NCBI GenBank assembly: GCA_965243715.1
Contig: CBDEVU010000013.1
Location: forward strand, 1-30,900
Direction: 5' to 3'
Length of the DNA stretch: 30,900 bases
From: UBA11606 sp965243715
GTDB lineage: Bacteria > Actinomycetota > Acidimicrobiia > Acidimicrobiales > Aldehydirespiratoraceae
Each line of letters opens with the position of its first letter. Position 1 is the first letter of the stretch. The position numbers were made by a program, and so were the translations under genes. Shown piece by piece: positions 16,190-25,937 of this stretch. The notes beneath the pieces are model-generated. The model ran no database searches and was not told the DNA's origin. It saw only the letters and a list, made by a program, of their open reading frames with translations.

Positions 16190-19033
16190 CTACGACAGCT
16201 TGGGGGCCAGGAACCGACCCGTGTAGCTCTCGGGCACCGCAGCGACCGCTTCGGGCGTACCGGTCGCCACAATTCCGCCCCCGCCCGAACCTCCCTCGGG
16301 GCCAAGGTCGATCAGCCAGTCCGCGGTTTTGATGACATCGAGGTTGTGTTCGATGACTAGCACCGAGTTGCCCTGGTCGACAAGGCGACCCAGCACGCCA
16401 AGCAGTTTGCGGATGTCCTCGAAATGCAATCCCGTCGTCGGTTCATCAAGGATATAGATCGTGTGGCCGGTGGACCGTTTGGCCAACTCACTGGAGAGCT
16501 TCACTCGCTGGGCTTCGCCGCCCGACAAGGTCGGTGCCGGTTGGCCCAGACGGACGTAGCCGAGGCCCACATCGACTAGGGTTTGCATGTGCCGAGCGAT
16601 CGGCGGTTGGTTAGCAAAAAATCCCAACGCCTGCTCACACGACAGGGCCAAAACCTCGGCGATGTTCTTGCCCTTGAAGGTAATCTCGAGGGTGTCGCGG
16701 TTGTAGCGCTTCCCTTGGCATAACTCACACGGAACATACACGTCGGGGAGGAAGTGCATCTCGATCTTGATCGTTCCGTCCCCGCGGCAGGTTTCGCAGC
16801 GCCCGCCCTTGACGTTGAACGAAAAACGGCCCGGCAGGTAGCCCCGTATCTTTGCTTCGTTGGTCTGAGCAAACAGTTTGCGGACGTGGTTGAACACACC
16901 GGTATAGGTCGCCGGATTAGAGCGCGGCGTGCGCCCAATAGGCGACTGGTCGATACCGATGACCTTGTCGAGGTTAGCGATGCCCTCGATGCGGGTATGT
17001 AAACCCGGGGGCACTTTCGAGGAGTAGATCCGTTGCATCAGCGAGCGCTGAAGTATGTCGTTGACGAGGGTGGATTTGCCGCTCCCGGAGACGCCAGTAA
17101 CGCAGACGAATTTACCCAGCGGAAAGTCCACGTCGATGTTGTTGAGGTTGTTCTCTCGGGCCCCGCGCACGGTGAGTTTGGTGCCATCACCGAGTCGACG
17201 AAAGGCGGGGACTTCGATCCGGCGACGACCCGACAAGTACTGACCGGTGAGGGAATCTTGGTTCTCCAACAGTTCCAGGTAGGGACCGGAATGCACGATG
17301 GTGCCACCGTGTTCCCCCGCCCCAGGGCCGATATCGACCACATGGTCGGCCACCTTCATCGTGTCCTCGTCGTGTTCGACAACAAGCACCGTGTTGCCTA
17401 GGTCGCGCATGCGGATCAGAGTTTCAATGAGTCGCTGGTTATCTCGTTGGTGCAAGCCAATGGAAGGCTCGTCGAGTACATACAAAACACCAACGAGGCC
17501 CGAACCAACCTGGGAGGCGAGGCGAATGCGTTGCGCTTCACCTCCGGCGAGAGTGGCAGCACGGCGAGACATGGATAAATAATCGAGGCCTACATCGAGT
17601 AAGAAACCGAGACGAGCGTTGATCTCCTTTAGTACCTGTTCGGCGATGATCGTGTGGCGCTCCGACAGCACCATCTCGCCTAGAGTTTTGGCCGCGTCGG
17701 CAATTGATAGCGAACACAGGTCGTGAATGGTGTGTCCGTCGATGGTGACCGCCCGGGTCAGCGAATTGAGGCGGGAGCCCTCGCAGTCGGTGCAGTCGAC
17801 GAGCCGCATGTAGCCTTCAAGTTGTGCTCGAGACGCATCTGTTTCTGCTTCTTGGTGGCGCCGTTTGAGGTAGGCGATCACCCCTTCGTACTTGGCCTGA
17901 TAGGTGCGAATGCGACCGTACCGGTTTCGGTAGCGAACCTGGATCTTCCCCTTAACCCCGCGGGCATACAAGAGCAAGTCACGCTGCTTTTTGGACAGTT
18001 GGTTCCAGGCCACATCGAGTGCGATGTCGTACTCTTCGCCGACTGATTCGACGAGGCGTGCAAAGTAGCGGCTTCGACCACCCGCCCACGGCCTAATAGC
18101 GCCCCCTTCGATCGTCGCCTCGGGATCAGGGATAACGAGGCGGGGATCGACCTCGAACACGGTGCCCAGACCATCGCAGGCTGGGCACGCTCCGTAGGGC
18201 GAGTTGAAGGAGAAGTTACGGGGCGCTAGTTCCTCAAACGACTTGCCGTCGCTGGGCCGAGAGAGGTGCTGGCTAAAAACTATGGTTTCCCTCTGCCCCT
18301 CCCCTTCCCGCGGCACGATCTGCAATTCGGCTAGACCACCGGTAAGACTCAGCGCGGTCTCCACAGAGTCGGTGAGGCGGCGATCAATGCCGTCGCGCAG
18401 AACCAACCGGTCGACCACCACCGCGATGTCGTGGGTTTCGTAGCGGGCTAGGTCTGCGTTAATTTCCTCACTTAGGTCGATGAGTTCGCCGTCGACGATG
18501 GCACGGGCAAAACCCTGGCTGGCTAAGTCGGCCAGCAAGGTGTCGTAGGTCCCTTTGCGGCCCCGCACGACGGGGGCCAGAACCTGAAACCGGAGGCCTT
18601 CGTCTAGTTGCAGGATTTTGTCAACGATTTGCTGCGGGGTTTGGCGAACCAACTCCTCCCCCGTCTCGGGATCATGAGGAACGCCGATGCGGGCAAACAG
18701 CAACCGGAGATAGTCGTAAACTTCGGTGACCGTTCCCACGGTGGAGCGGGGGTTACGAGACGCCGATTTTTGGTCGATGGAAATCGCCGGTGACAGGCCT
18801 TCGATGAAGTCCACGTCGGGCTTATCCATCTGGCCCAGGAACTGCCGGGCGTAGGCGCTGAGGGACTCAACGTAGCGGCGCTGCCCCTCGGCGTAGATAG
18901 TGTCGAAGGCCAGACTAGATTTGCCCGATCCCGAAAGTCCGGTGAACACAATAAGCCGATCGCGCGGCAGATCGAGATCTATCCCTTTGAGGTTGTGCTC
19001 ACGCGCCCCCTGAATCACTAAACGTTCAGCCAC
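16190..19033 (-). CDS. uvrA: UvrA, excinuclease ABC damage-sensing ATPase
   Basis: 947 aa, normal length. UvrA is a dimeric ABC-type ATPase that finds DNA lesions and loads UvrB. There are two nucleotide-binding halves. The first has Walker A GLSGSGKS (32-39) with signature LAGGEAQRIRLASQ and Walker B YVLDEPSIGLH; the second has GVSGSGKST with LSGGEAQRVKLSSEL and YILDEPTTGLH. Zinc-binding CPACDGLG and CTDCEG pairs lie in the first half. The zinc hairpin CETCRGDGTI...CELCQGKRY lies in the second. The start is a GTG at 19033, 3 bp after the uvrB stop, so the two are almost certainly co-translated. Confidence 0.98.
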   Translation of the reverse strand: MAERLVIQGAREHNLKGIDLDLPRDRLIVFTGLSGSGKSSLAFDTIYAEGQRRYVESLSAYARQFLGQMDKPDVDFIEGLSPAISIDQKSASRNPRSTVGTVTEVYDYLRLLFARIGVPHDPETGEELVRQTPQQIVDKILQLDEGLRFQVLAPVVRGRKGTYDTLLADLASQGFARAIVDGELIDLSEEINADLARYETHDIAVVVDRLVLRDGIDRRLTDSVETALSLTGGLAELQIVPREGEGQRETIVFSQHLSRPSDGKSFEELAPRNFSFNSPYGACPACDGLGTVFEVDPRLVIPDPEATIEGGAIRPWAGGRSRYFARLVESVGEEYDIALDVAWNQLSKKQRDLLLYARGVKGKIQVRYRNRYGRIRTYQAKYEGVIAYLKRRHQEAETDASRAQLEGYMRLVDCTDCEGSRLNSLTRAVTIDGHTIHDLCSLSIADAAKTLGEMVLSERHTIIAEQVLKEINARLGFLLDVGLDYLSMSRRAATLAGGEAQRIRLASQVGSGLVGVLYVLDEPSIGLHQRDNQRLIETLIRMRDLGNTVLVVEHDEDTMKVADHVVDIGPGAGEHGGTIVHSGPYLELLENQDSLTGQYLSGRRRIEVPAFRRLGDGTKLTVRGARENNLNNIDVDFPLGKFVCVTGVSGSGKSTLVNDILQRSLMQRIYSSKVPPGLHTRIEGIANLDKVIGIDQSPIGRTPRSNPATYTGVFNHVRKLFAQTNEAKIRGYLPGRFSFNVKGGRCETCRGDGTIKIEMHFLPDVYVPCELCQGKRYNRDTLEITFKGKNIAEVLALSCEQALGFFANQPPIARHMQTLVDVGLGYVRLGQPAPTLSGGEAQRVKLSSELAKRSTGHTIYILDEPTTGLHFEDIRKLLGVLGRLVDQGNSVLVIEHNLDVIKTADWLIDLGPEGGSGGGGIVATGTPEAVAAVPESYTGRFLAPKLS

Positions 19034-19036
19034 GAC

Positions 19037-21094
<2,058 letters not shown>

Positions 21095-21130
21095 CGTTAT
21101 AAATCTAGCGGGGCGAAGCTTGCCTAAGAT

Positions 21131-21754
21131 TCAGGATTGGCCCGCCAACTCCTGTGCCCACCGCCAGGCGTCGTCGACTTGCGGAACTAGATCGTCGAGT
21201 GAACCGTTGTTGTCGATCACGATGTCGGCCACCGCTCGCCGCGCTTCGCGACTGGCTTGATTGGCGATACGAAACCGAGCGTCGGCGACAGCAAATGAGC
21301 GGCAGGTCACAAGTCGATCCACCGCCACGTCGGCGTCGACATCGACCACGATAATCCCGGCCAGGTTGGCGTACTGCTCGGCCCGTGACTCGCCGTCGGC
21401 CGCGACGAGCAGCGGAATATCGAGCACAACGATCGCCTCGGTTCGTTCCGACGCGGCCCGCCGAGCCTTCATCACCGTCGCCACCGCGGGATGCACAATG
21501 GCGTTAAGGGCAGCAAGTTCGCCCTCGTCGGTAAACACGATGCCCGCCACCGCCTTACGATCGAGGGTGCCGTCGCGGGCCACGACGGCGTCGCCCCACC
21601 GCGCAACCATGGCAGTGAACACCTCGCCCCCGGGCACCTGCAACTCACGAACGATGCGATCGGCGTCGATGAGCATCGCGCCGCGCGCCACTAACAGGTC
21701 GGCCACCGTCGACTTTCCCGAACCAATTCCCCCGGTCAAGCCGATCTCGATCAC
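21131..21754 (-). CDS. coaE: Dephospho-CoA kinase
   Basis: 207 aa, the usual size. CoaE phosphorylates the ribose 3'-OH of dephospho-CoA, the last step of CoA synthesis. It has the P-loop GGIGSGKST (8-16), the nearby LIDADRIVREL that binds substrate, LNAIVHPAV, and the lid/core block VVLDIPLLVAAD. The open frame continues far upstream, but only antisense-frame to rpsA. GTG 21754 gives the canonical VIEIGLTGGIGSGKST start, 13 bp after the rpsA stop. The rpsA-coaE-uvrB order is the common actinobacterial one. Confidence 0.95.
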   Translation of the reverse strand: MIEIGLTGGIGSGKSTVADLLVARGAMLIDADRIVRELQVPGGEVFTAMVARWGDAVVARDGTLDRKAVAGIVFTDEGELAALNAIVHPAVATVMKARRAASERTEAIVVLDIPLLVAADGESRAEQYANLAGIIVVDVDADVAVDRLVTCRSFAVADARFRIANQASREARRAVADIVIDNNGSLDDLVPQVDDAWRWAQELAGQS

Positions 21755-21767
21755 CGAACCGGAGGGA

Positions 21768-23123
21768 TCACTCGACCTCGACCTCGACCTCGACTTCTTC
21801 TTCGACCTCGACGTACTCGTAATCGACGCCTTCTTCGCCATCGGGCGCTTCGGCCGAGGAGTAGTAGTCCTCCCACGCCGCCTGGCCTTCGGAGCTTTCG
21901 TCGCCGCCGATGTAGTTGCCCTCGGCGTCGTAAGCGTGCTCGCCGAAGTGCTCCTGGTATTCAAGCGCCACTTCGCCGCCCTCCGCTGCCTGCTTGATCG
22001 ACAGGCTGATGCGGCGCCGCTGCAGGTCGAGATCGATGATCTTGACCCACAACTCCTCGCCGGGGGTGACCACTTGCTCGGGCAAGTCAACGTGGTGAGC
22101 TGACATTTCTGAGATGTGCACGAGACCTTCGATACCGTCGCCCACCTGGACGAAGGAGCCGAACGGAACGAGCTTGGTGACCCGGCCGTAGACGAGTTCG
22201 CCCACCCGGTGGCCCGACGCAAACTCCTGCCAAGGATCCTGCTGGGTGGCTTTCAACGACAGGCTGATGCGTTCACGATCGAGATCAACTTCGAGCACCT
22301 CAACGTCGATTTCGTCGCCCACGGTGACCACCGAAGACGGGTGATCCACGTGCTTCCACGACAGCTCCGAGACGTGAACGAGGCCGTCCATGCCTCCAAT
22401 GTCAACAAACGCACCGAAGTTGACGACCGACGAAACCACCCCGCTGCGCCGCTCGCCCGGCTTGAGGTTGTCAAGGAAGGCGCCCCGCTGTTCCTTCTCG
22501 GCCTCTTCGAGCCAAGAACGACGCGAGAGCACGACGTTGTTGCGGTTCTTATCGAGTTCAATGATTTTGGCCTCGATTTCCATACCCACGTAAGGCTGGA
22601 GATCACGGACCCGACGAAGTTCCACCAGCGACGCTGGTAAGAAACCACGCAACCCGATGTCGACGATGAGGCCTCCCTTGACGACCTCGATGACCAAACC
22701 CTTCACTACTCCATCGGCTTGTTTGAGATCTTCGATCTGGCCCCAGGCACGCTCGTACTGGGCCCGCTTCTTGGACAGGATCAGACGGCCTTCCTTGTCC
22801 TCTTTGGTGATGACGAGCGCTTCGAGCTTTTCGCCCATCGACACGACCTCACTGGGGTCGATGTCGTTGCGGATCGACAGCTCGCGGCTGGGGATCACGC
22901 CTTCGGATTTGTAACCAATGTCGAGGAGAACCTCGTCTTGATCAACCCGGACCACGGTGCCCTTCACGACCTGCCCGTCCTCGACGAGAACCATGGTGGA
23001 GATGTACGCCTCGTTAAGGTCAACGCCGCCTAAATCGGTGTCGATGATCTGGCGGGGGGTGTAGTTACCTTCGGCGTCGAAGGTTCCGAACTGGGATTCG
23101 AGTTCGGTGGTGGTATCAGTCAT
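21768..23123 (-). CDS. rpsA: Ribosomal protein S1 (four S1 domains)
   Basis: 451 aa, typical for the four-domain actinobacterial S1, which helps the 30S subunit bind mRNA. S1 (OB-fold) domains lie at about 50-119, 137-202, 222-291 and 309-378. Domains 3 and 4 are the most canonical (GVVSSVVNFGAFVDIGGMDG with GLVHVSELSW; GRVTKLVPFGSFVQVGDGIE with GLVHISEMS). The tail is acidic and ends in a low-complexity V-E alternation encoded by a hexanucleotide repeat. A GAGAAGAAG ribosome site precedes the ATG at 23123. It is the first gene of the long minus-strand run. Confidence 0.97.
   Translation of the reverse strand: MTDTTTELESQFGTFDAEGNYTPRQIIDTDLGGVDLNEAYISTMVLVEDGQVVKGTVVRVDQDEVLLDIGYKSEGVIPSRELSIRNDIDPSEVVSMGEKLEALVITKEDKEGRLILSKKRAQYERAWGQIEDLKQADGVVKGLVIEVVKGGLIVDIGLRGFLPASLVELRRVRDLQPYVGMEIEAKIIELDKNRNNVVLSRRSWLEEAEKEQRGAFLDNLKPGERRSGVVSSVVNFGAFVDIGGMDGLVHVSELSWKHVDHPSSVVTVGDEIDVEVLEVDLDRERISLSLKATQQDPWQEFASGHRVGELVYGRVTKLVPFGSFVQVGDGIEGLVHISEMSAHHVDLPEQVVTPGEELWVKIIDLDLQRRRISLSIKQAAEGGEVALEYQEHFGEHAYDAEGNYIGGDESSEGQAAWEDYYSSAEAPDGEEGVDYEYVEVEEEVEVEVEVE
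21771..21832. repeat. CTCGAC-type hexanucleotide repeat encoding the S1 tail
   Basis: The + strand shows repeated CTCGAC units broken by a CTTCTTCTT stretch. On the coding strand they give the Val-Glu/Glu-rich C-terminus of ribosomal protein S1. Such in-frame simple repeats can change copy number by slippage without breaking the frame. Confidence 0.7.
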
Positions 23124-23290
23124 TTAGCTTCTTCTCGGGGAATAGAGGTGGTTTCGCGATATCGGACCGCGGCACCCTGTCAGGGAGACAGCGACAATAG
23201 GCTACCGGACCGCGCCTCAGACTCCGCCCCCGACTCTCCGCCATCTACCACCTGCGCCCTCTGGCTAGTAGGCCCTCAGTCGAACTTGTT
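23124..23290. other. rpsA upstream region, no gene
   Basis: No convincing ORF. It should hold the rpsA promoter (minus strand). A 5-bp inverted repeat CTGTC/GACAG at 23176-23190 and a weak TATTGT-like -10 on the minus strand just upstream of it are the only candidates; neither is strong. Confidence 0.4.
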
Positions 23291-23362
23291 GGCATGGCGA
23301 CCAACATCGACCATCACGGATTCGACCCTCGACGACAGTCCACAAACCGGGGGGCGGGCTAA
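23291..23362 (+). pseudogene. Relic: 3' end of a DUF222-HNH gene
   Basis: This stretch matches the last part of the array copies further right. GGCGACCAACATCGAC occurs at 26465-26480, and TTCGACCCTCGACGACAG followed by CCGGGGGGCGGGCTAA matches the common 3' end. An internal stretch of roughly 45 bp found in the other copies is missing. The GGCGGTAGGGGTCGGGCGG spacer that follows is the same intergenic leader seen at 27716-27735. It shows that the array once extended to within about 170 bp of rpsA. Confidence 0.7.
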
Positions 23363-23469
23363 TAGGCGGTAGGGGTCGGGCGGTTCGGCGACCCAGCGTG
23401 GATGACCGAGACGAACGTTTTTACCTCACGGATAATGATAATGTCATAGCCTTTGATTATATTCTACCT

Positions 23470-23516
23470 ATGTTTATTACAGCGCATCGAAAAGCACTCC
23501 GAGGAGCGACGCCTTA
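23470..23516 (+). pseudogene. 5' fragment of a DUF222-HNH gene, cut by the island
   Basis: The start matches the other copies: ATGTTT..., an AGCGCATCG block, then AAAGCACTCCGAGGAGCG, which in intact copies lies about 90 bp further on, so an internal deletion is present. Upstream, TTTGATTATATTCTA.CTATG is shared with the leader of the copy starting at 26608. Similarity stops at about 23516; the rest of the same gene resumes at 25938 after the island. Confidence 0.7.
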
Positions 23517-23614
23517 ACTCTGGTTGGGAACTCGTGGCCATAATCGTGGATTATTAGTTTCCATCCGTCAGGACCGGTTCTCCACACCTTCACGGCAGGG
23601 TAATTTCCACTCAT
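23477..23614 (-). CDS. Small ORF (45 aa) crossing the island's left junction
   Basis: ATG at 23614 to TAA at 23477 encodes a 45-aa peptide (MSGNYPAVKVWRTG, then DGWKLIIHDYGHEF). Only a weak AAAGAA precedes the start. The first about 33 residues are island sequence; the last dozen (SLLGVLFDAL) are read antisense from the DUF222 relic. If real it is the cut end of an island gene with a foreign tail. No family is recognised. Confidence 0.3.
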   Translation of the reverse strand: MSGNYPAVKVWRTGPDGWKLIIHDYGHEFPTRVKASLLGVLFDAL

Positions 23615-23626
23615 ATTCTTTATTGG

Positions 23627-23698
23627 CACGGTAGGCGGGAATCGAACCCGCATTCAGTACCCAGCAGGGACTGGCCTTCCATTTTAGCTGACTACCGT
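23627..23698 (-). tRNA. tRNA-like gene, identity uncertain
   Basis: Reading the minus strand, a perfect 7-bp acceptor stem (ACGGTAG/CTACCGT), discriminator G, encoded CCA (23624-23626), and a perfect T-arm (GCGGG-TTCGATT-CCCGC) are plain. Total length is 72 nt. The D-arm is weak (GCT/GGC with loop AAAATGGAA). The anticodon arm is poor: the register with U33 gives loop CTGCTGG and anticodon GCU (Ser), with a C-U mismatch in the stem. The short variable loop does not suit a serine tRNA. It could be a phage-type or decayed tRNA. It sits near the left end of the island. Confidence 0.55.
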
Positions 23699-23722
23699 AG
23701 AGGATGGCGACTTACTATGAAG

Positions 23723-24394
23723 TTACTTGCAGATCGCTTCGATATCTGACCTGCCAAGTTCTGCCTCGTCGAGGACAGCATAGACGAGCGCATAGGTGTC
23801 GCCCTCTGCCGTCTTATCAGCAATGGCTATCATGGTTTCTGCTGTACACGTCCACGTTACGCCGTTATCGTTCGAGTCACCATCTGGGAGATACCAATAC
23901 TGAAACTTCAACGATTGAGGTTCTGCGTTTGCCTGTCCATTCGGGGCGAACCACTCTCCAGGGTCCCACAAATCCGCTAGTTCCACCAGAGTAATATAGG
24001 CTCCCTCATTGTGGCTAGTAATGTCACTATGCGGAGACTCGATGATTACCTCTACGGCGTTGAGGTCTAGATTCCAATTCAACTGGACCACATTCTGCAC
24101 GTTATCTAAGTCTATGATAGCTTCCTTAAGTGGATCCCAGTTCCCTGGCGCCATGAACGCTACTCGGCGCCGTTCCTGCCATGTCATATCCGGTGCAGTT
24201 GTGGTAGTCGTTGTAGTGCTATTTGTGATAGTCGTTGATGGTGTTTCAACCTCCACGGTATTCACCTCCACCGGGCGGGTTGGTGCATCGTCGTCAGCGG
24301 AGTCAATCCCAAAGATGACCCCTCCACAGGCAACGACGAGTACCAACCAGAACAGGAACAGCCAAACCCCGGCGAATATTTTTAACGCTTTCAT
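23723..24394 (-). CDS. Exported or membrane-anchored hypothetical protein
   Basis: 223 aa. The N-terminus MKALKIFAGVWLFLFWLVLVVACGG is a hydrophobic signal/anchor containing a cysteine that could act as a lipobox cysteine (LVVACGG). A Thr/Ser-rich linker (about 43-68, with a run of threonines) follows. The globular C-terminal part has many acidic and aromatic residues, two cysteines (WTCTAE and AICK at the end) and no motif I recognise. A good ribosome site (AAAGGAAAA) precedes the ATG. Codon use and base composition are less GC-rich than the core genes. It ends 24 bp before the tRNA-like gene. Confidence 0.6.
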   Translation of the reverse strand: MKALKIFAGVWLFLFWLVLVVACGGVIFGIDSADDDAPTRPVEVNTVEVETPSTTITNSTTTTTTTAPDMTWQERRRVAFMAPGNWDPLKEAIIDLDNVQNVVQLNWNLDLNAVEVIIESPHSDITSHNEGAYITLVELADLWDPGEWFAPNGQANAEPQSLKFQYWYLPDGDSNDNGVTWTCTAETMIAIADKTAEGDTYALVYAVLDEAELGRSDIEAICK

Positions 24395-24428
24395 ATGGTT
24401 TTCCTTTCTTTGGTGTGTTTGGTGGTGT

Positions 24429-24647
24429 TCATAACTTGGTTTTCGTTCCTTTCAAAAAACGGGTTGATATATTTATTATAGAATCTGGTACCTGTTTCAT
24501 ATATGCCCCTGTATCAGTAGCAGTGCAACAAGGTAGTTTCTGAGACTCTTCTATAAGTTCAGCTTCAGCAAAAATCATAGCAGCTTCAGCCTGAAGGGCA
24601 CATTCCTCGGCAATTAGTCTAGTTTCCTCCGCCGCTTTTTGAAGCAC
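24429..24647 (-). CDS. Small hypothetical protein (72 aa)
   Basis: A GTG at 24647 preceded by AGAAGG at good spacing opens a 72-aa frame. Its first half is a strongly helical Ala/Glu-rich stretch (about residues 3-36, likely amphipathic or coiled coil). A short Cys-Cys segment (KLPCCTATD) and a basic end (FLKGTKTKL) follow. No family is recognised. A second short frame (24699-24619) overlaps its start and ends in the same kind of sequence, so one original gene may have been split by a frameshift. Confidence 0.35.
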   Translation of the reverse strand: MLQKAAEETRLIAEECALQAEAAMIFAEAELIEESQKLPCCTATDTGAYMKQVPDSIINISTRFLKGTKTKL

Positions 24648-24699
24648 CTTGTGCCTTCTGGAGGCGATCTAGTGCTTTGTGTGGAGGAATAATACTCAT
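24619..24699 (-). CDS. Very small ORF (26 aa) overlapping the next start
   Basis: ATG at 24699 with AGGATAAT just upstream encodes MSIIPPHKALDRLQKAQG and a Gly/Ser tail, stopping at 24619. It overlaps the start of the 72-aa ORF by 29 bp in another frame, and overlaps the end of the upstream lipoprotein gene by a few bases. It may be the true N-terminus of the 72-aa protein displaced by one frameshift, or a leader peptide; neither can be shown here. Confidence 0.25.
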   Translation of the reverse strand: MSIIPPHKALDRLQKAQGASKSGGGN

Positions 24700-25217
24700 A
24701 TTATCCTGTGATCAGTACAACGAGTAATCTCAGGATCATAGGCGTAGGTCCATTCAACAGAGGATAGTATCCACTCAAGGAGCGGGGAGTCAAAATAGGC
24801 ATTGGGATCAGTGATAAGATATATGGTCCAAGGTACAGCTTGTCCAACAAACCCTGCCTGTGCATCTGCAATTAGATTTGAATAGCTGATTGAGTTACTA
24901 GCATCACCCACTTGATCAAACACGCTAATGTCGCAAGTCGCCCAAGGAATATCTTCAACTATTGTCACCGTCCGCCCGAACATATCTAGCCACTCTGAAG
25001 AAGAATCAAGATTAGGGATAACCTCAGGGACTGGAATACTCACAGGAGTGGGCGTAGTCGTGGGTATAACATTACCCTCGGACCTAGGTAGGTCTGTAAC
25101 CACAGTCACTGTGTCAGCCAGAGTGACCGTGGTTCGTTCCGCTTTTTGAATCTCAATAGATTCGCAAGCGGTGAGGACTAGACCTACCGCCAGCACGATA
25201 GCCACATATCGCATCAT
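24696..25217 (-). CDS. Putative lipoprotein, function unknown
   Basis: About 173 aa from the ATG pair at 25217/25214 (MMRYVAIVLAVGLVLTACES). The signal peptide ends in a clear lipobox (LTAC), so the mature protein is probably lipid-anchored at the outer face of the membrane. A Thr/Pro/Val-rich linker follows, then a domain with two cysteines (ATCDIS, TRCTDH) that could pair. An ATG at 25247 is also in frame but would place ten polar residues before the signal sequence. The start lies inside the end of the SLH gene (overlap about 65 bp). The architecture (lipobox, Thr-rich linker, small domain) resembles the gene at 23723-24394, but I see no clear sequence similarity between the two. Confidence 0.55.
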   Translation of the reverse strand: MMRYVAIVLAVGLVLTACESIEIQKAERTTVTLADTVTVVTDLPRSEGNVIPTTTPTPVSIPVPEVIPNLDSSSEWLDMFGRTVTIVEDIPWATCDISVFDQVGDASNSISYSNLIADAQAGFVGQAVPWTIYLITDPNAYFDSPLLEWILSSVEWTYAYDPEITRCTDHRII

Positions 25218-25928
25218 CAGGGTGTCGCTCGCTCGACAGTTTATCAAATGCTATGCGAGCGATGTCAGAAGCGAACTTCCATTTCTTCAATTTGGAGATA
25301 ACCTGTTCCGGAGAATAGTCTTTCTTAGGATTATTAAACAAGTCTCTCGCTTTTGCGATTGCGTTCTGTTGCTCAATCTCTGGAGTATGCACGCTATTCA
25401 CAGCGTTCATCGCATCTGTATGAGAGAAATCCAGTCTGCCCTTCAGGTGGCGGATAACCTCCAACTTAGAGTCCTTAAGATACCCAGGATCAGCAGTAGA
25501 GTCCAAAGGGTGCTTAGCTTGTATGAGAGCGTTGGCTTGCTCAATAGCGGGGGTATGGTGTTTGTCAACGACAGTTTCAGCAACCTCAGCAGTGAAATTC
25601 TGGTCTGTCACATATTTGATAGCACCTAACCGAGAATGCTCAAGCCTAAAAAGAGCGTTCCTGGCAGCTTTCTGTGCGGTAGCGGGTACATCAACAGAAA
25701 CTGCAGTAATCGCATTGTCCGTAGATGTAGTGTCCGTAGTATCTACCGAGGCAGTTGTGGTGCCGAGTTGAGTAGCGTAGCGCCAGAGAAACGTTGCGAA
25801 TTCAGCTCTGGTCATCTCACGGGCAGGAGAAAACGTAGTAGCGCTGGTACCTTTAGTGATACCAGTTTCAGCCATCCACGCCACTGCGTCTGTGTAGTAT
25901 TCCCCAGCAGGAACATCGCTAAAGCGAC
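25153..25928 (-). pseudogene. 5'-truncated SLH-domain protein with Ltp-like repeats
   Basis: The readable frame begins near 25928 with SRFSDVPAGEYYTDAVAW, then TGITKGTSATTFSP and MTRAEFATFLWRYA. This is one full S-layer-homology domain. A Thr/Asp-rich linker follows, then three helical repeats of the Ltp/'host cell surface-exposed lipoprotein' kind (ARNALFRLEHSRLGAIKYV; IEQANALIQAKHP with SHTDAMNAVNSVH; IEQQNAIAKARDLF with FASDIARIAFDKL). No ATG exists upstream before the frame enters antisense DUF222 sequence at about 25938 and hits a stop, so the signal peptide and probably further SLH domains are missing. A GTG at 25884 could start a shortened protein, but it lacks a ribosome site. The last about 25 residues are out-of-character and overlap the lipoprotein gene. 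Ltp of phage TP-J34 blocks superinfection; any such role here is inference. Confidence 0.6.
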
Positions 25929-25937
25929 TAGGCTGAT

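Larger units (their letters stand above)
23517..25937. mobile_element. About 2.4-kb AT-richer island inserted into a DUF222-HNH gene
   Basis: The left flank ends in CACTCCGAGGAGCG(ACGCCT) and the right flank resumes with ACCGCAGCCATCGACGCC. In intact copies (for example 27925-27967) these two stretches are separated by only about ten bases. The intervening 2.4 kb therefore interrupts one gene. The contents are visibly less GC-rich than the surroundings: a tRNA-like gene, two exported hypothetical proteins, small ORFs and an SLH/Ltp-repeat gene that lacks its 5' end. All are on the minus strand. I see no integrase, transposase, terminal inverted repeat or target duplication, so the mechanism is unknown. 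The exact ends are uncertain by a few bases. Confidence 0.65.

Noticed and set aside
21755..22222. Long N-terminal domain on CoaE
   Set aside because: It is the shadow of rpsA in another frame; the P-loop would then sit far from the N-terminus, unlike any CoaE.
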